Shown: positions 7,323 to 16,567, numbered from the stretch's first letter. The stretch: 64,000 bases of DNA from Mycobacterium sp. Root135 (GCF_001426545.1 NZ_LMEZ01000001.1:546616-610615); one strand, 5' to 3'. Notes: generated from the sequence alone by a model not told the origin. A program made the numbers and translations.

Positions 7323-10135
7323 GCGACGGCTCCGAGTCGATGTGGACGGTTGTCGGCCACGAGGGCTGCGAGACGGAGCAGATCCACAAGCCCGACGCCA
7401 TCCAGGCGCACGGATGGCTCCTCGCGATCGACGTCGTCAAGCGCCGCGTTTCACATGTGTCGTCGAATCTGCAGGCCCCGATCGGCGGGATTCTCCACAC
7501 GACAAAGGTCCTGGGAACGACGGTCGAGGAGGTCGCGCACTCACTCCAACTCCCAAGTGCCGTAATGAACTTGGAGGATTTGGAGGGTTTCCGGACCGAA
7601 ATGCGTTGGCTGACATCAGATCCGGTGGTGGTCACGGCGCGCTCGTCAGAAGACCACTACATCCTCGAGATCGAGCGCGACATCCCCTCGGTCACCACGG
7701 ATCCGACGGCGATGATCGCTACCCTGCTGGAGGTCCCGAGCTGGCAGGCGTTCTCCGAGCAGACGGTGAAGGTCTTGGGGCAGATGTTCGGCTACGCGCG
7801 CACGATGGCCTACACGTTTCATCCCGACCATCACGGTGAGGTGACCGCCGAGCACATCAATCAACCCGACCTGGAGCCGTTTCTCGGGCTGCACTATCCG
7901 GCGTCCGACATCCCGCCGCAAGCCCGTCGGCTGTACGTCCTGCAACTGGTGCGGGTCATCGCAGACGTCGACGAAGCAACCGTCCATCTCCTCGGTCCGG
8001 CTTCGAATGGCGAGGTGGCCGCCACCCTCGATCTCAGCTTGGCGAACCTTCGCGCCGTCTCACCCGTGCACCTGGAGTACACGCGCAACATGGGCGTGGC
8101 AGCCACGGCGTCAGTCTCGGTCATCCAAGATGGACGCCTCACGGGGATGTTCGTGATGCACCACACCGAGCCGCGATCACTCAGCCGAAGTGATCGACTG
8201 GCGCTCGCCACCGTCAGTCGCATTGCCTCGTTCGTCGCAGCGACGATGGACGAGAAGTCGTTCGGGGCCCGGCGCAGTCATATCGCGGCGCTCGCCGAAG
8301 AACTCCGACGAAACCTCACGGCCGGTGACAACGCGATCCAGTGCATCGAGGTGATTGGCTCCGACGTCCTGACGGCAGTGAAGGCTGACGGGCTGGTGGC
8401 CCGCCTGCAAGGCGAGGTGCTCCGCATCGGCGATGTGCCGCCACAGGACGCGATCGACGAGCTGGTGCGCGAATGGGGCTCGGCCGGAGGCGAATCCGTG
8501 CAGACGACCGATTGCCTGGCAACCGACATGCCCAAGCTGGCTGAACCCGACTCGTGTGCGGGAGCGATAGTGGCGCGGCTGCCGGCCACCTCCGACTCGT
8601 ACCTGGCCTGGTTCCGTCGGCCGTTCCTCAAGACCGTCCGCTGGGGCGGCGAGGTGACCGCGCTGGTCCGCAAGGATCAGTTCGGTCGGCTGCATCCGCG
8701 TGGGTCGTTCAACGAGTTCGTCGAGAAGGTCACCGACCATAGCCGCACGTGGTCCGATCACGACCGCATTGCGGCAGGTACTTTCCACCAGGCTGTGCAA
8801 TCCGGACTGAACGAGTGGGCGTACCGGCAGCTCGCGGTTCAGGCCACGATCGATCCGTTGACGGGTCTCGGCAACCGCCGCTCACTTTCGTCGGCGATCG
8901 AGGGCGAGATCCGAGCTCTCAAGGCATCGCACGGCTTTGCGCTGTTGTTCATCGACCTGGATCGCTTCAAGCAAATCAATGATGCATACGGACACCACAA
9001 GGGTGACCTGGTGCTGCGGGCCACCGCCGACCGGCTCGAGCGGGAGACGTTCTATCTGGTCGGTCGTTCGGGAAGCGTGTTTCGCCTCGGCGGCGACGAG
9101 TTCGTCGTGGTCCTCCGCGAGGCCACCCCCGATCTGGTCTCCCGGGTCGCCGAAGCGATCCTCGCGGCGTTCCGGGATCCCGTGACCGTGGACGGTGCCA
9201 TGAGCGTGGTGAACGTCAGCATCGGGGCTGTCGCCGACAAGGACGCCGAAGGTGTGTCCGATGCCGCCGAACTGCTGCGGCGCGGCGATCTGGCGATGTA
9301 CTCGGCCAAACGTGCCGGTGGCTCTCGGGTCGCGTTCTATCAGGGTGAATTCTCGGACAAGGCAATCCGTCGGTCGTTGCTCGAACAGCAGCTCTATCGG
9401 GCGCTCGAAGCTGACGAGCTGACTCCGGCGTTCCAACCCGTCGTCTCGCTTCGAACCGGGCACACCGTCGGAGCAGAGGCGCTGGCGCGCTGGCGCCAGC
9501 CGGCCGGTGGCATCCTCCTGCCCGCCGACTTCATCCCGGTCGCCGAGGAGACGGGTCAGATTCGCACCGTCGATCGACGGATCGCCGAGCGTGCCGTGGT
9601 CGAGTGCCTCGGGCTGTTGCGCGACCGTTCGCGGGAGTTCCACCTGTCGGTCAACGCGAGTGCGAAGACGGTGGACGCGGAATACGTCGACTTCCTCCTC
9701 GAACTGATCTCCGATTACGCGCTTCCGCCCGAACGATTGATCATTGAGCTGACGGAGTCGGCGATGGTTCACGAATCGGGCGGCCTCAAGCAGACGTTGA
9801 TCAACATCCGGTCGCTCGGTGTCAAGGTAGCCATCGACGACTTCGGGACGGGCTACTCATCGCTGGCCCACCTACAGAACCTGCCGGTCGACATCGTCAA
9901 GTTGGATCGCACGTTCGTCGAGCGGCTGCGAGGCGGCGAAGGCGCCGACGTCGTCGCGCGATGGGCGATCCAGCTCGTGTCGGAATTGGGAATGCGCATG
10001 ATCGCGGAAGGCGTCGAGACCCTCGAGGAGGAAGTGGCGCTGCTGCGCCTTGGCTACGACTGGGTGCAGGGCAATCGATATGGCGTCCCGGACTGGACGC
10101 CAACGCGAGCGGAAACGGGATCCGAACCCGCGTAA
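7319..10135 (+). CDS. Bacteriophytochrome with GGDEF and EAL domains
   Basis: A 938-residue photoreceptor with PAS (about 15-125), GAF (about 135-300), PHY (about 310-500), GGDEF (about 510-665) and EAL (about 680-930) domains. C17, just before EQIHKPDAIQAHG, is the usual biliverdin attachment site. PASDIP (194-199) is the chromophore-pocket motif, and PRGSF (460-464) is the PHY tongue. GGDEF is intact at 591-595 and lacks an RxxD inhibition site. EAL is intact at 720-722, with IELTES, DDFGTGYSS and AEGVET also kept, so both diguanylate cyclase and phosphodiesterase activity are possible. Red/far-red light would set cyclic-di-GMP turnover. The ATG overlaps the heme oxygenase stop. The last codons fall inside a tRNA-Cys-like repeat. 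Confidence 0.95.
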   Translation: MSDGSESMWTVVGHEGCETEQIHKPDAIQAHGWLLAIDVVKRRVSHVSSNLQAPIGGILHTTKVLGTTVEEVAHSLQLPSAVMNLEDLEGFRTEMRWLTSDPVVVTARSSEDHYILEIERDIPSVTTDPTAMIATLLEVPSWQAFSEQTVKVLGQMFGYARTMAYTFHPDHHGEVTAEHINQPDLEPFLGLHYPASDIPPQARRLYVLQLVRVIADVDEATVHLLGPASNGEVAATLDLSLANLRAVSPVHLEYTRNMGVAATASVSVIQDGRLTGMFVMHHTEPRSLSRSDRLALATVSRIASFVAATMDEKSFGARRSHIAALAEELRRNLTAGDNAIQCIEVIGSDVLTAVKADGLVARLQGEVLRIGDVPPQDAIDELVREWGSAGGESVQTTDCLATDMPKLAEPDSCAGAIVARLPATSDSYLAWFRRPFLKTVRWGGEVTALVRKDQFGRLHPRGSFNEFVEKVTDHSRTWSDHDRIAAGTFHQAVQSGLNEWAYRQLAVQATIDPLTGLGNRRSLSSAIEGEIRALKASHGFALLFIDLDRFKQINDAYGHHKGDLVLRATADRLERETFYLVGRSGSVFRLGGDEFVVVLREATPDLVSRVAEAILAAFRDPVTVDGAMSVVNVSIGAVADKDAEGVSDAAELLRRGDLAMYSAKRAGGSRVAFYQGEFSDKAIRRSLLEQQLYRALEADELTPAFQPVVSLRTGHTVGAEALARWRQPAGGILLPADFIPVAEETGQIRTVDRRIAERAVVECLGLLRDRSREFHLSVNASAKTVDAEYVDFLLELISDYALPPERLIIELTESAMVHESGGLKQTLINIRSLGVKVAIDDFGTGYSSLAHLQNLPVDIVKLDRTFVERLRGGEGADVVARWAIQLVSELGMRMIAEGVETLEEEVALLRLGYDWVQGNRYGVPDWTPTRAETGSEPA

Positions 10136-10139
10136 ACGA
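10101..10139 (+). repeat. tRNA-Cys 3'-end-like direct repeat, copy A (possible att site)
   Basis: About 38 bases matching 12677-12717, with three substitutions and one single-base gap. The matched part covers the variable loop, T-arm, 3' acceptor strand and eight or nine bases beyond the gene. The T-stem can still form here (GCGGG with CCCGT around TTCGGAT). It overlaps the last codons of the phytochrome gene. Direct copies of a tRNA 3' end are the usual trace of integrase-mediated insertion, but no integrase lies between the copies. Confidence 0.55.
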
Positions 10140-10407
10140 CGTCACTGCGCGCATCTCGCCGCAGCCGACGTTGTCACATTCAACCTGCTGCTCGACACCG
10201 AAAGTGGTGCGTGACTCGCGTCGAGAAGCTTGTCAACTGCTGTTAGGGTGACGCTGAAAATCGTCTTCGGGGACGCTGTACGACCGCTGGGGGGCATTCT
10301 GGTGAACATGTTGGGGGCGCGCCGCCGGTCGGCGGAGTTCAGAGCGCAAACCGTGTCGCGTTGACGCCGACGGTGCTGTCGTCGGCAACGAAGGCCGGGA
10401 ACGCCAG

Positions 10408-12660
10408 ATGAGCAACGCAGGACGGCGAGAAGATTCCCGGGAATCGTCGACTTCGGCAATCTCGACATCACTCATCGGGAGCGATCGCACCGTTCGCGAT
10501 CTGATTGGCAAGCAGTTTCGCCCCGACATAGAGGGTCTGCGTGCCGTCGCGGTGTTGGCCGTGGTTCTGTTCCATGCCGACCTCCCCGGACTCAGCGGCG
10601 GATTCGTCGGCGTCGACGTCTTCTTCGTCATCTCGGGGTTCCTGATCACGGGTCTCCTGTGGCGTGAAGTCAGTAGCTCCGGTGGTGTCAGGCTGAGGAA
10701 GTTCTACGGGGCGCGAGCCCGCCGTCTGCTCCCGGCGTCCGCACTCGTAGGCGTCGTCACGATGGTCGCGTCGGCGATGTTGCTGCCCCCGCTGCAAGTC
10801 CAATCAGTCACTCTGGACGGCATTCTCAGCGCGTTGTACGTCAGCAACTATCGGTTCATCAGCTCGGGCGTCAAGTACTTCGGCAAACAGGACGTGCTGG
10901 CACCGTCGCCCTTCCAGCACTACTGGTCACTGGGTGTGGAAGAGCAGTTCTACATCCTCTGGCCGTTGCTGATCGTATGTGCGGCATGGCTCATCCGGCG
11001 GGCGCGCAAGCGGGGTAGGAAGACGACGGAGGCGACGTCGTCGTCGGTACGTCCGTACGTCGTGGTCTTGGCACTGGTTGCCGCCGTGTCCTTCGCCCTC
11101 TCGTTCCTGATGACGTACCTGGTCCCGCCCGTGGCCTTCTTCTCACTGCCGACCAGAGCCTGGCAATTGGCCCTCGGCGGCTTGGTGGCTCTCACCGTCG
11201 TCCACTGGCGTCGCCTGTCCACGCGTTCCGCCGCCGTCGTCGGGTGGACTGGGTTGGTCATGATCCTGCTGGCGTGCACGTTGCTGAGCGGGGAGACGAG
11301 CTATCCCGGAACTGCCGCGTTGTTGCCGACGCTCGGCACGATGCTGGTGATCGGCGCCGGATGCGCCGAACCGTCGCGCGGGGTCGGCCGCGCCCTCGGC
11401 GTCCCTGTGATGGGCGCCATCGGCAGAGTGTCCTATTCGTGGTACCTGTGGCACTGGCCGGTGTTGGTGCTCACCCCTCCCCTGCTGGGCCATCAGGTCG
11501 GGTTGGGGGTCAAGTTGATTGCCGTCCTGGTCTCGTTGGGGCTCGCGGTGCTGACCGTGCGATTCGTCGAGAACCCGTTCCGGTTCGCCGAACGCGTGCG
11601 CACGTCACCCGCCGTCAGCCTGGGCGTGGGTGGTCTTGCCACCGCCGTGGCAGTGTGCGTCGGCTTGGTGGTGTATCTGGCCGTGCCCACTCCGGTCGGC
11701 AGGGGCCCCGCGATCGAGCCGGTCGTCGCTTCCGCGCCATCGGTTTCCCCTGGGGCGCCACTAGCGGCGTACGACGCGGCGGTGCAGGGCGCGTTCGCCG
11801 AGGTGGAGGACGCCGTCGAGGCGTCGGTCGACCTTCAAGAAGTGCCGTCGAACTTGACTCCGCCGCTGACCAGTGGATCCGCCCAGCAGTTGGGCATCCT
11901 GAGCGGCGGCTGCCTGCGAATCCTGCCCTTCGATTCGGGACAACCCGAGTGCGTGGCGGGTGACGCCGCTTCCGCAACGACCGTCGCGCTGATAGGCGAC
12001 TCACGCGCCGCGATGTTGAACCCGGCGTTCAAACGGATTGCCGAGCAGCGAGATTGGCGATTGTTGATGTTCGCGAAGGCGGGCTGCTCGATCACCGACC
12101 TGCCGATCACGACACGCTTCAACGGGTTGGCCGAAGGCATTCAGCGGTGCTCGGAGTGGCGCGACCACATCGTGGCTCGGTTGCACGTCGAGCGGCCCAA
12201 GCTGATCGTGATCAGTTCGTCCCGCGCCTACGACGCCACCGGAACCCACACGATGGTCCCGGGTCTGAAGAAGTACGACGCCGCCTGGTTGGCCAGTCTC
12301 ACCGAGGTCGTGGAGGAGTTCCGGAGCACCGGGGCGAAGGTGCTGGTGCTCGGTCCGACGGCGGACCCGCCTGCGCCGGTGCCGCTGTGCCTGTCCGGGC
12401 ACCTCGACGACGCGACCGCCTGTGCGGCGCGGCGCGGGCCGGAACATGGTCCCGGCATGGTCGCCGAAGCGAAGGCCACCGAAGCCGGTGGCGGCCGTTA
12501 CGCGGATACCACCAAACTCTTCTGCAGCGAAAACCGCTGTCCTGCCATCGTCGGCAACATGATGGTGTACTTCGATGCGGGCCACGTGACGCGCGAGTAC
12601 GCCGAATTTCTGGCGCCGGCGCTGGGGGCCCTTGCGGACCGTGCGCTGGCGCAGCCATGA
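10408..12660 (+). CDS. Membrane acyltransferase 3 with SGNH domain (OafA/YrhL type)
   Basis: A 750-residue protein. The N-terminal half is a polytopic acyltransferase-3 domain starting FRPDIEGLRAVAVLAVVLFHA, where R and H are the family's marker residues, with VDVFFVISGFLITG and FQHYWSLGVEEQFYILWPL further on. After about 11 membrane segments comes an extracytoplasmic SGNH hydrolase-like domain with VALIGDSRAAML (block I) and a late DAGHVTREYA (D-x-x-H block V). Such enzymes move acyl groups to cell-surface sugars or glycolipids. It stands alone between the phytochrome and tRNA-Cys, in the segment bounded by the two tRNA-like repeats. The 272-base gap upstream probably holds its promoter; I saw no clear hexamers there. 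Confidence 0.9.
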   Translation: MSNAGRREDSRESSTSAISTSLIGSDRTVRDLIGKQFRPDIEGLRAVAVLAVVLFHADLPGLSGGFVGVDVFFVISGFLITGLLWREVSSSGGVRLRKFYGARARRLLPASALVGVVTMVASAMLLPPLQVQSVTLDGILSALYVSNYRFISSGVKYFGKQDVLAPSPFQHYWSLGVEEQFYILWPLLIVCAAWLIRRARKRGRKTTEATSSSVRPYVVVLALVAAVSFALSFLMTYLVPPVAFFSLPTRAWQLALGGLVALTVVHWRRLSTRSAAVVGWTGLVMILLACTLLSGETSYPGTAALLPTLGTMLVIGAGCAEPSRGVGRALGVPVMGAIGRVSYSWYLWHWPVLVLTPPLLGHQVGLGVKLIAVLVSLGLAVLTVRFVENPFRFAERVRTSPAVSLGVGGLATAVAVCVGLVVYLAVPTPVGRGPAIEPVVASAPSVSPGAPLAAYDAAVQGAFAEVEDAVEASVDLQEVPSNLTPPLTSGSAQQLGILSGGCLRILPFDSGQPECVAGDAASATTVALIGDSRAAMLNPAFKRIAEQRDWRLLMFAKAGCSITDLPITTRFNGLAEGIQRCSEWRDHIVARLHVERPKLIVISSSRAYDATGTHTMVPGLKKYDAAWLASLTEVVEEFRSTGAKVLVLGPTADPPAPVPLCLSGHLDDATACAARRGPEHGPGMVAEAKATEAGGGRYADTTKLFCSENRCPAIVGNMMVYFDAGHVTREYAEFLAPALGALADRALAQP

Positions 12661-12676
12661 CAGCTGAACCACTGAG

Positions 12677-12717
12677 CAACGCGAGCGGATGACGGGATTC
12701 GAACCCGTGTAAACGGC
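12677..12717 (+). repeat. tRNA-Cys 3'-end direct repeat, copy B
   Basis: This copy is the 3' part of the functional tRNA-Cys gene plus the adjacent flank. It pairs with copy A at 10101-10139 in the same orientation, bounding a 2.5 kb segment that holds only the acyltransferase gene. Confidence 0.55.
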
Positions 12718-12754
12718 TTTGCAGGCCGGTGCCTAGCCACTCAGCCACACCCGC
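12684..12754 (-). tRNA. tRNA-Cys(GCA)
   Basis: A 71-base cloverleaf on the minus strand. The acceptor arms GCGGGTG (12748-12754) and CATCCGC (12685-12691) pair with one G-U, and the discriminator is U at 12684. The anticodon loop is CTGCAAA, giving GCA. The T-arm is ACGGG-TTCGAAT-CCCGT. CCA is not encoded. One stem position (27-43) looks mismatched. Its 3' end is duplicated at 10101-10139. Confidence 0.93.
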
Positions 12755-12814
12755 GTTGTCCATGACCTTGCCAGCGCGCCGTGGCACACCCAAGGCTTTG
12801 GATCGCCGTGATCG

Positions 12815-13504
12815 CTAGGAGGCGATTGGCAACGCGACGCGCTCGTGAGCCGTCAGCAGGAGCTGATCGCAGTCCGACCGCGTAGGAAGGACCTCGTCGT
12901 ACTCCAGGGCGATGAACTCGGTGAGGTACTGATCCGCCAGCCCGCGCAACTTGGTGTTGGTGACCTGTGACCGCCACCGGAGAAGGTCGAAGGCTCGTTC
13001 GGCGTCGATTCGGTACACGAACATGAGGATGCCCTTGCACTGCTCGATGACGCTGCGTCGCTCGGAGATTCCGGCGACGGCTTCGGTGATCAGTCGTTGG
13101 GCGTCCTCGACCTCATCGTGCGGGCGACCCGTCGGAGTGACGTCGACGAAGAACCCTTGATTGCCGACGACGTTGCCGTAGTCATCCCTCAGTTGCACAC
13201 CGACGACGATGACTTCGTGGGTCTGACCCCGAACGTCGACGATGCGGTGACGCGTGTTGATCGGACCATGGGTGCGGCGTATCTCCGCCAGCGTGGCTGC
13301 AATCTTCGCGTGGTCGTCGGGGTGCTTGTGCGACATCACCTGCTCGGTGGTCGGATGCATCTTGGCCGCCGGGTAGCCGTGGATCTGGGCGGCTTCGGGC
13401 GACCAATCCCACGATTCGTCGGCGAAGTAGAAGCGGAACGGCCCGACTCGAAGCGGCAGCGCGTCGTGGGACATGAGCTGGGCGGGCATGGCGTCTCGTC
13501 TCAT
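12815..13504 (-). CDS. PAS-ANTAR regulator
   Basis: About 229 residues with a PAS fold in the first half (VGPFRFYFADESWDWSPEAAQ, then an HPDDHAKI loop typical of PAS_3). A C-terminal ANTAR domain follows, around ISERRSVIEQCKGILMFVYR with FDLLRWRSQVTNTKLRGLA. ANTAR domains bind two-hairpin RNA structures and act as transcription antiterminators, so this is probably a sensory antiterminator; the ligand is unknown. The start is uncertain: ATG at 13504 and ATG at 13489 are both in frame, and a TTG at 13570 adds 22 residues. It is a single gene next to tRNA-Cys; I did not see the two-hairpin ANTAR target nearby. Confidence 0.83.
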   Translation of the reverse strand: MRRDAMPAQLMSHDALPLRVGPFRFYFADESWDWSPEAAQIHGYPAAKMHPTTEQVMSHKHPDDHAKIAATLAEIRRTHGPINTRHRIVDVRGQTHEVIVVGVQLRDDYGNVVGNQGFFVDVTPTGRPHDEVEDAQRLITEAVAGISERRSVIEQCKGILMFVYRIDAERAFDLLRWRSQVTNTKLRGLADQYLTEFIALEYDEVLPTRSDCDQLLLTAHERVALPIAS

Positions 13505-13612
13505 GGCGGGGTCGAGGCCATCACCGCACTGTAGCCCCCACGGCGCCGGCCCGAGTGCGACCGACGTCAAGATGTCAAGTGCTCCCGTCGGATTCGACGT
13601 CGCCGTGATCCG

Positions 13613-14341
13613 TTAGAGCGGCAGGCCGGCAGCAGCACCCCCGCGCGGCCAGCCGTTCGGCGAGTCCTCCCACTCCTCCTGGCGGCCGTACGGCGCCATG
13701 TCCAGAAAGGGATAGCCGACGGAGGTGTGCTCGAGGCCGCGCGCGAAGGCCGAGTAGGTGTGGAACACGTCGTCGCCCCGGCGCAGGAACACGCTGGCTC
13801 CTGGCACGTCGCCGCGCAGGTCCCCGTCGACGGGTTCGTAGTTGTACACGACCGGAGCACGCGCCGGGTCGAGCGTCGCGTGGAAGTCGTATGTGAAGTC
13901 GCCGTCACGCGAGGAGTACCACGGGAACGTCCAGCCCTGCTGGTCGCTATACCGGGCGATGCTCGCGTACGGCGCGCGTGACACGCACACCAGCGTCAGT
14001 CCCCTGCCCGCGAGAAGTGCGCGGTCACCGTCGGTGAACGAGAGCTCGGCAGAGGCGCTGCAGCTCGGGCAGCCCCGGTCCTCGTCGTCGACCCACATGA
14101 AGTGGTGGACGTACAGCTGGGGTCTGCCCTCGAACAGGTCGACCAGGCGCACCTCGCCGTCCGGCCCCTCGAAGACGTAGTCCTTGTCCACCTTGACCAT
14201 TGGCATTCGCCGACGCTCCGCGTTGACCGCGTCGCGAAGATGCGTGACCTCCCGCTCGCGGGCCAGGAGACGTCGGCGGGCGGTCAGCCACTCGGCACGG
14301 GAGGCGACCTCTGGGTAGGCGGTGGGGATGATCGTGGTCAT
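13613..14341 (-). CDS. DUF899 thioredoxin-like protein
   Basis: A 242-residue member of the DUF899 family, a thioredoxin-fold group. It has an N-terminal coiled region (VASRAEWLTARRRLLAREREVTH), then a DLFEGRPQLYVHHFMW strand and CPSCSASAELSF, where a CxxC pair sits at the usual redox position. A WYSSRDGDFTYDFH segment and the DVFHTYSAFARGLE finish the domain. Biochemistry for the family is thin; a thiol oxidoreductase role is inferred. The ATG at 14341 is the only start before the conserved helix. It is divergent from the MgtC-like gene with 66 bases between the starts. Confidence 0.85.
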   Translation of the reverse strand: MTTIIPTAYPEVASRAEWLTARRRLLAREREVTHLRDAVNAERRRMPMVKVDKDYVFEGPDGEVRLVDLFEGRPQLYVHHFMWVDDEDRGCPSCSASAELSFTDGDRALLAGRGLTLVCVSRAPYASIARYSDQQGWTFPWYSSRDGDFTYDFHATLDPARAPVVYNYEPVDGDLRGDVPGASVFLRRGDDVFHTYSAFARGLEHTSVGYPFLDMAPYGRQEEWEDSPNGWPRGGAAAGLPL

Positions 14342-14407
14342 ACGGTCTTGACCCGCCGAGTCGCGAGAATTCATCGCGGCGCGGGTAGTGCGCGATACCT
14401 TGTCGGC

Positions 14408-15112
14408 ATGAATCTCTGGCTGGCCGATCCGCCGTTCTTCGGCGGCCCGGGCCAAGGCACCCGTCAGATCGTCGAGTTGTTCGTGGCCTTCGGACTGACC
14501 GCGCTGATCGGTCTCGAACGCGAAATCCAGGGCAAGGCCGCAGGACTGCGCACGCAGACCATCGTCGGCACCGCGGCGGCGCTCATCCTGCTGGTCAGCA
14601 AGTACGGTTTCCAGGACGTCCTGGTCGACGGTCTGGTCGTCGTCGACCCGTCGCGCGTCGCGGCCCAAATCGTCTCGGGCATCGGGTTTCTCGGCGCTGG
14701 CATCATCATCTTCCGTCGCGGCTCCGTGCACGGCCTGACGACCGCCGCGGCGGTGTGGGAGTCCGCGGCGATCGGCATGGCCGCCGGGTCCGGGCTTCTG
14801 CTGCTCGCGTGCACCGTGACGGCCATGCACTTCATCATCATCTTGGGGTTCATGCCGGTGGCCAAACGGTTGGCCGCCCGTCTCAGCGGATCGATCCGCG
14901 TGCACGTCACCTACGAGGAGAACCGTGGCGTCATGTCGGCCCTGTTGCAGGCCTGCGAGCGACGCAACTGGCAGCTCGCGGAGCTGGAGTCGGACCCGAC
15001 GGGCGGAGTGCTGCTGACGCTGTCGGGCAACGGCATCCTCAACGCGCCGAACTTGCTGGCCCGCATCGACGGTGTGACCGCAATCCGGCAGCTCGACGAC
15101 GACCGCGACTAG
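14408..15112 (+). CDS. MgtC/SapB family membrane protein
   Basis: A 234-residue membrane protein with the MgtC/SapB N-terminal domain. LTALIGLEREIQGKAAGLRTQTIVG is the family core (GLERE...AGLRT), followed by IVSGIGFLGAGIIIFRRGSVHGLTTAA and four to five membrane helices. A cytosolic ACT-like domain of about 70 residues follows (IRVHVTYEENRGVMSALLQ). In pathogens MgtC helps growth at low magnesium and inhibits the F-type ATP synthase, but many paralogs have other or unknown roles. Its TAG shares a CTAG palindrome with the stop of the converging exporter gene. The ATG at 14408 fits the N-terminal helix. Confidence 0.9.
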   Translation: MNLWLADPPFFGGPGQGTRQIVELFVAFGLTALIGLEREIQGKAAGLRTQTIVGTAAALILLVSKYGFQDVLVDGLVVVDPSRVAAQIVSGIGFLGAGIIIFRRGSVHGLTTAAAVWESAAIGMAAGSGLLLLACTVTAMHFIIILGFMPVAKRLAARLSGSIRVHVTYEENRGVMSALLQACERRNWQLAELESDPTGGVLLTLSGNGILNAPNLLARIDGVTAIRQLDDDRD

Positions 15113-16524
15113 GGCGCGACGCGGCCGCGGCTGGCCCGGTACGACGCGACGCTCCCGAGCGCCGCGAGCAGCGCCATCACCGCGAACAGCCACCTGGCCG
15201 CGGTCGCGTCACCACGGTCGGTCAGGTTGACCACGACCCCGGCGAGCCCGGCCCCGAACGAACCACAGATCAGTTGGACGGTGTTGATCGCGGCGGCCGC
15301 GGTGCGGCCCTCCGCCGGGTCGTCGCTGCTGCCCATCGCCCACGCGGACAGATGCGGCCAGGCGACGCCGATGCCCGCGCCGGTGATCATCAAGGCGATC
15401 ACCCACACCGCGACCAGAAGGCCGGACGCATTCTCGAACTGGCTCACCGCGGCGACGCCGAGGCCCACCGCCATCACCAAAGGCGCACCCGCGACGACCG
15501 TCACGATGAGCCGGGTCTTGGTCAGCGACGCGCTGGTGATCTCGCCGATGGTCCACCCCACGGCCAGTGACACGCTCAGGAAGCCGGCGGCCACCGGCAC
15601 CAGGTGGGCCAGCCGCTGACCGAACAGCGGCACGTACATGTCCGCCATCGTCGCGGCCATCAGCACGCCGAGAGTCAGGTAGATCCACTTCAGCGGACCG
15701 GGCCGAAAGGCCATGGGCGGCAGCACCGAAGCGCTCGTCCTGCGGTCCACCACGAGGAACACCAGCACCAGGACCACCCCGAGCACCAGCAGGCCACCCG
15801 TCAGCGCGAGGTTGCGCGGGATGCCGGCGACGCTGATCGCCAGGGCCGCCGCACCGAGCAACATCAACGACCACACCGGGATCCGGTCGACGGCAGGGCG
15901 GTCGACGCCGTCCGTACGGCCCGGCAGAGCGAACGGGACCAACGCCGCCATCACCGCGGTCAACACCGCCAGCAGGCCGAATGCCCAACGCCACGAACCG
16001 AACTGCGCGAACAGTCCGCCCGCGGCCGGTCCCAGCAAGGTTCCGACGCCCCACATGGCGGACACCAGAGCCGACGCCTTCGTCCACAACGACTGCGGCA
16101 GAGCGGAATTGATGACGGCATACCCCAGGCCGGCGAGCAGCCCACCCGCAGCGCCCTGCACCACCCGGCCGAGCAGGAGGAACTCCATGCTGGGTGCGAC
16201 GGCACACAGCACGCTTCCGACGCCGAACACGCCGAGGCCGCCGAGGTAGGCCCATCGCGGGCCGACCTTCGTCAGCACCGCACTGACCGTGGTCGCCGCC
16301 ACCACCGAGGCGACGAGATAGACGGTGGTGACCCAGGCGTACAGCCGTTGGCCACCGATCTCGGCGACGGTGCTCGGCAGCAGGCTGATGGTGAGGAACT
16401 CGTTGGTGGCGTACAGCGCCACGCCACCGGCGAGCACCGTCGACGCGCCAAGGTTCTTCGGCCCGAGCAGCTCGCGCCAGCCTGCGGTCGGGGTGTGGCT
16501 CTGGGTGTCGTCCGGGTGGGTCAC
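15109..16524 (-). CDS. MFS drug exporter, Rv1634-like
   Basis: A 471-residue major facilitator with an N-terminal 16-residue polar leader and about 12-14 predicted membrane helices. The motif A-like loop lies around VSAVLTKVGPRWAYLGGLGVFG, and the motif C-like MWGVGTLLGPAAGGLFAQFGSWRW is typical of drug antiporters of the DHA2/EmrB type. Length and position beside uvrB fit M. tuberculosis Rv1634, described as a drug efflux protein. The GTG at 16524 begins VTHPDDTQ. It lies 43 bases downstream-to-upstream from the uvrB stop, on the same strand, so it could be read in part from uvrB. Confidence 0.92.
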   Translation of the reverse strand: MTHPDDTQSHTPTAGWRELLGPKNLGASTVLAGGVALYATNEFLTISLLPSTVAEIGGQRLYAWVTTVYLVASVVAATTVSAVLTKVGPRWAYLGGLGVFGVGSVLCAVAPSMEFLLLGRVVQGAAGGLLAGLGYAVINSALPQSLWTKASALVSAMWGVGTLLGPAAGGLFAQFGSWRWAFGLLAVLTAVMAALVPFALPGRTDGVDRPAVDRIPVWSLMLLGAAALAISVAGIPRNLALTGGLLVLGVVLVLVFLVVDRRTSASVLPPMAFRPGPLKWIYLTLGVLMAATMADMYVPLFGQRLAHLVPVAAGFLSVSLAVGWTIGEITSASLTKTRLIVTVVAGAPLVMAVGLGVAAVSQFENASGLLVAVWVIALMITGAGIGVAWPHLSAWAMGSSDDPAEGRTAAAAINTVQLICGSFGAGLAGVVVNLTDRGDATAARWLFAVMALLAALGSVASYRASRGRVAP

Positions 16525-16567
16525 GCGGACAACCGTATGAGCTCAACCAAGGTTGAGATCAACCCCG

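Noticed and set aside
10195..10260. Promoter for the acyltransferase gene around TTAGGGT
   Set aside because: A TAGGGT -10-like hexamer is present but no -35 element sits at a suitable distance; too weak to annotate.
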